Positions 63,862-64,000 of a stretch of 64,000 nt of DNA are shown piece by piece. The number at the start of each line of letters is the position of its first letter. Position 1 is the stretch's first letter. Position numbers and translations under genes: made by a program. The notes under the pieces were generated by a model that did no database searches, was not told the DNA's origin, and worked only from the letters and a program-made list of their open reading frames with translations. The stretch is from Muribaculaceae bacterium (GTDB lineage: Bacteria; Bacteroidota; Bacteroidia; Bacteroidales; Muribaculaceae): positions 17,714-81,713 of the forward strand of contig JAIDQZ010000026.1 of the NCBI GenBank assembly GCA_029062005.1, in the 5' to 3' direction.

Positions 63862-63895
63862 AAGAGGATGCCGACAAAACGGCATCCTCTTTTCT
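63862..63895 (+). terminator. Terminator after the small secreted protein
   Basis: AAGAGGATGCCG pairs with CGGCATCCTCTT around ACAAAA and is followed by T-rich DNA. Confidence 0.88.
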
Positions 63896-63923
63896 CGTTA
63901 TTAAGATTCTTGTGGAAAGGAAA

Positions 63924-63957
63924 GAGGGTGTGTCAAAATGGCGCACTCTCATTTTTT
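63924..63957 (+). terminator. Second hairpin with T tract
   Basis: GAGGGTGTGTC and GGCGCACTCTC pair over 11 positions with three G-U pairs. ATTTTTTT follows. It may belong to a dispersed repeat. Confidence 0.55.
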
Positions 63958-64000
63958 TGTGTCAAGAACTTTGGATATTGTCAGGCGACTGTTCTTTCGG

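Noticed and set aside
1..64000. tRNA or rRNA genes
   Set aside because: No stretch with the folding and conserved loops of a tRNA, and no rRNA sequence, was found by eye; a tRNAscan run could still correct this.

Overview
The window looks like a chromosome segment of a gut Bacteroidales, most likely Muribaculaceae or a close relative. The evidence is the many TAnnTTTG -7 promoter boxes, the Bacteroidetes-type DUF3822, DUF1460 and RhaI genes, the GH95 fucosidase, and the gene styles overall. The taxon is an inference; there is no rRNA or tRNA gene in the window to confirm it.

Positions 1 to about 18,960 are an accessory region, with nearly all genes on the minus strand. The left part holds a DUF6361 protein, a phospholipase-D-like protein and the start of a Walker-A helicase that runs off the edge, forming one tightly packed operon that looks like an anti-phage module. 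Next come a HipBA toxin-antitoxin pair, a broken tyrosine recombinase and a Zn-finger/multi-HTH protein. The right part holds an OLD-type nuclease, a KAP NTPase, a remnant and an intact copy of Schlafen/AlbA-type ATP-binding regulators, two small genes (a TM protein and a Zn-ribbon), a BcgI-like fused restriction-methylation subunit with its specificity subunit, an XRE controller and a small membrane protein. The last 15 bases of mnmE (18946-18960) recur exactly at 7663-7677, next to the recombinase/HTH genes. This is the pattern expected of two islands stacked in tandem at the 3' end of mnmE.

Positions 18,946 to 28,200 are core genes: mnmE, a NUC1-type nuclease, miaA and pepT on minus, then an outer-membrane porin-like protein, a nucleoside-gate membrane protein and the queuosine set queF-queC-queD-queE on plus.

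Positions 28,289 to 37,770 hold a DUF1460 protein, the L-rhamnose catabolic operon (rhaM-rhaB-rhaI-rhaT-rhaD) and a second unit of a small protein, a thioredoxin-like protein and a GH95 alpha-L-fucosidase. Positions 37,780 to 39,385 are a small accessory patch with a GIY-YIG protein, a hypothetical protein and a decayed reading frame.

Positions 39,668 to 64,000 carry an SGNH hydrolase, a Nudix hydrolase, glycerate kinase, an AspT-type transporter, an amino-acid antiporter, a DUF486 protein, an RND efflux tripartite operon, asparaginase, an S9 peptidase, ribBA, rsmD, DUF3822, a MATE transporter, ispE, a BspA-type LRR protein and a small secreted protein.
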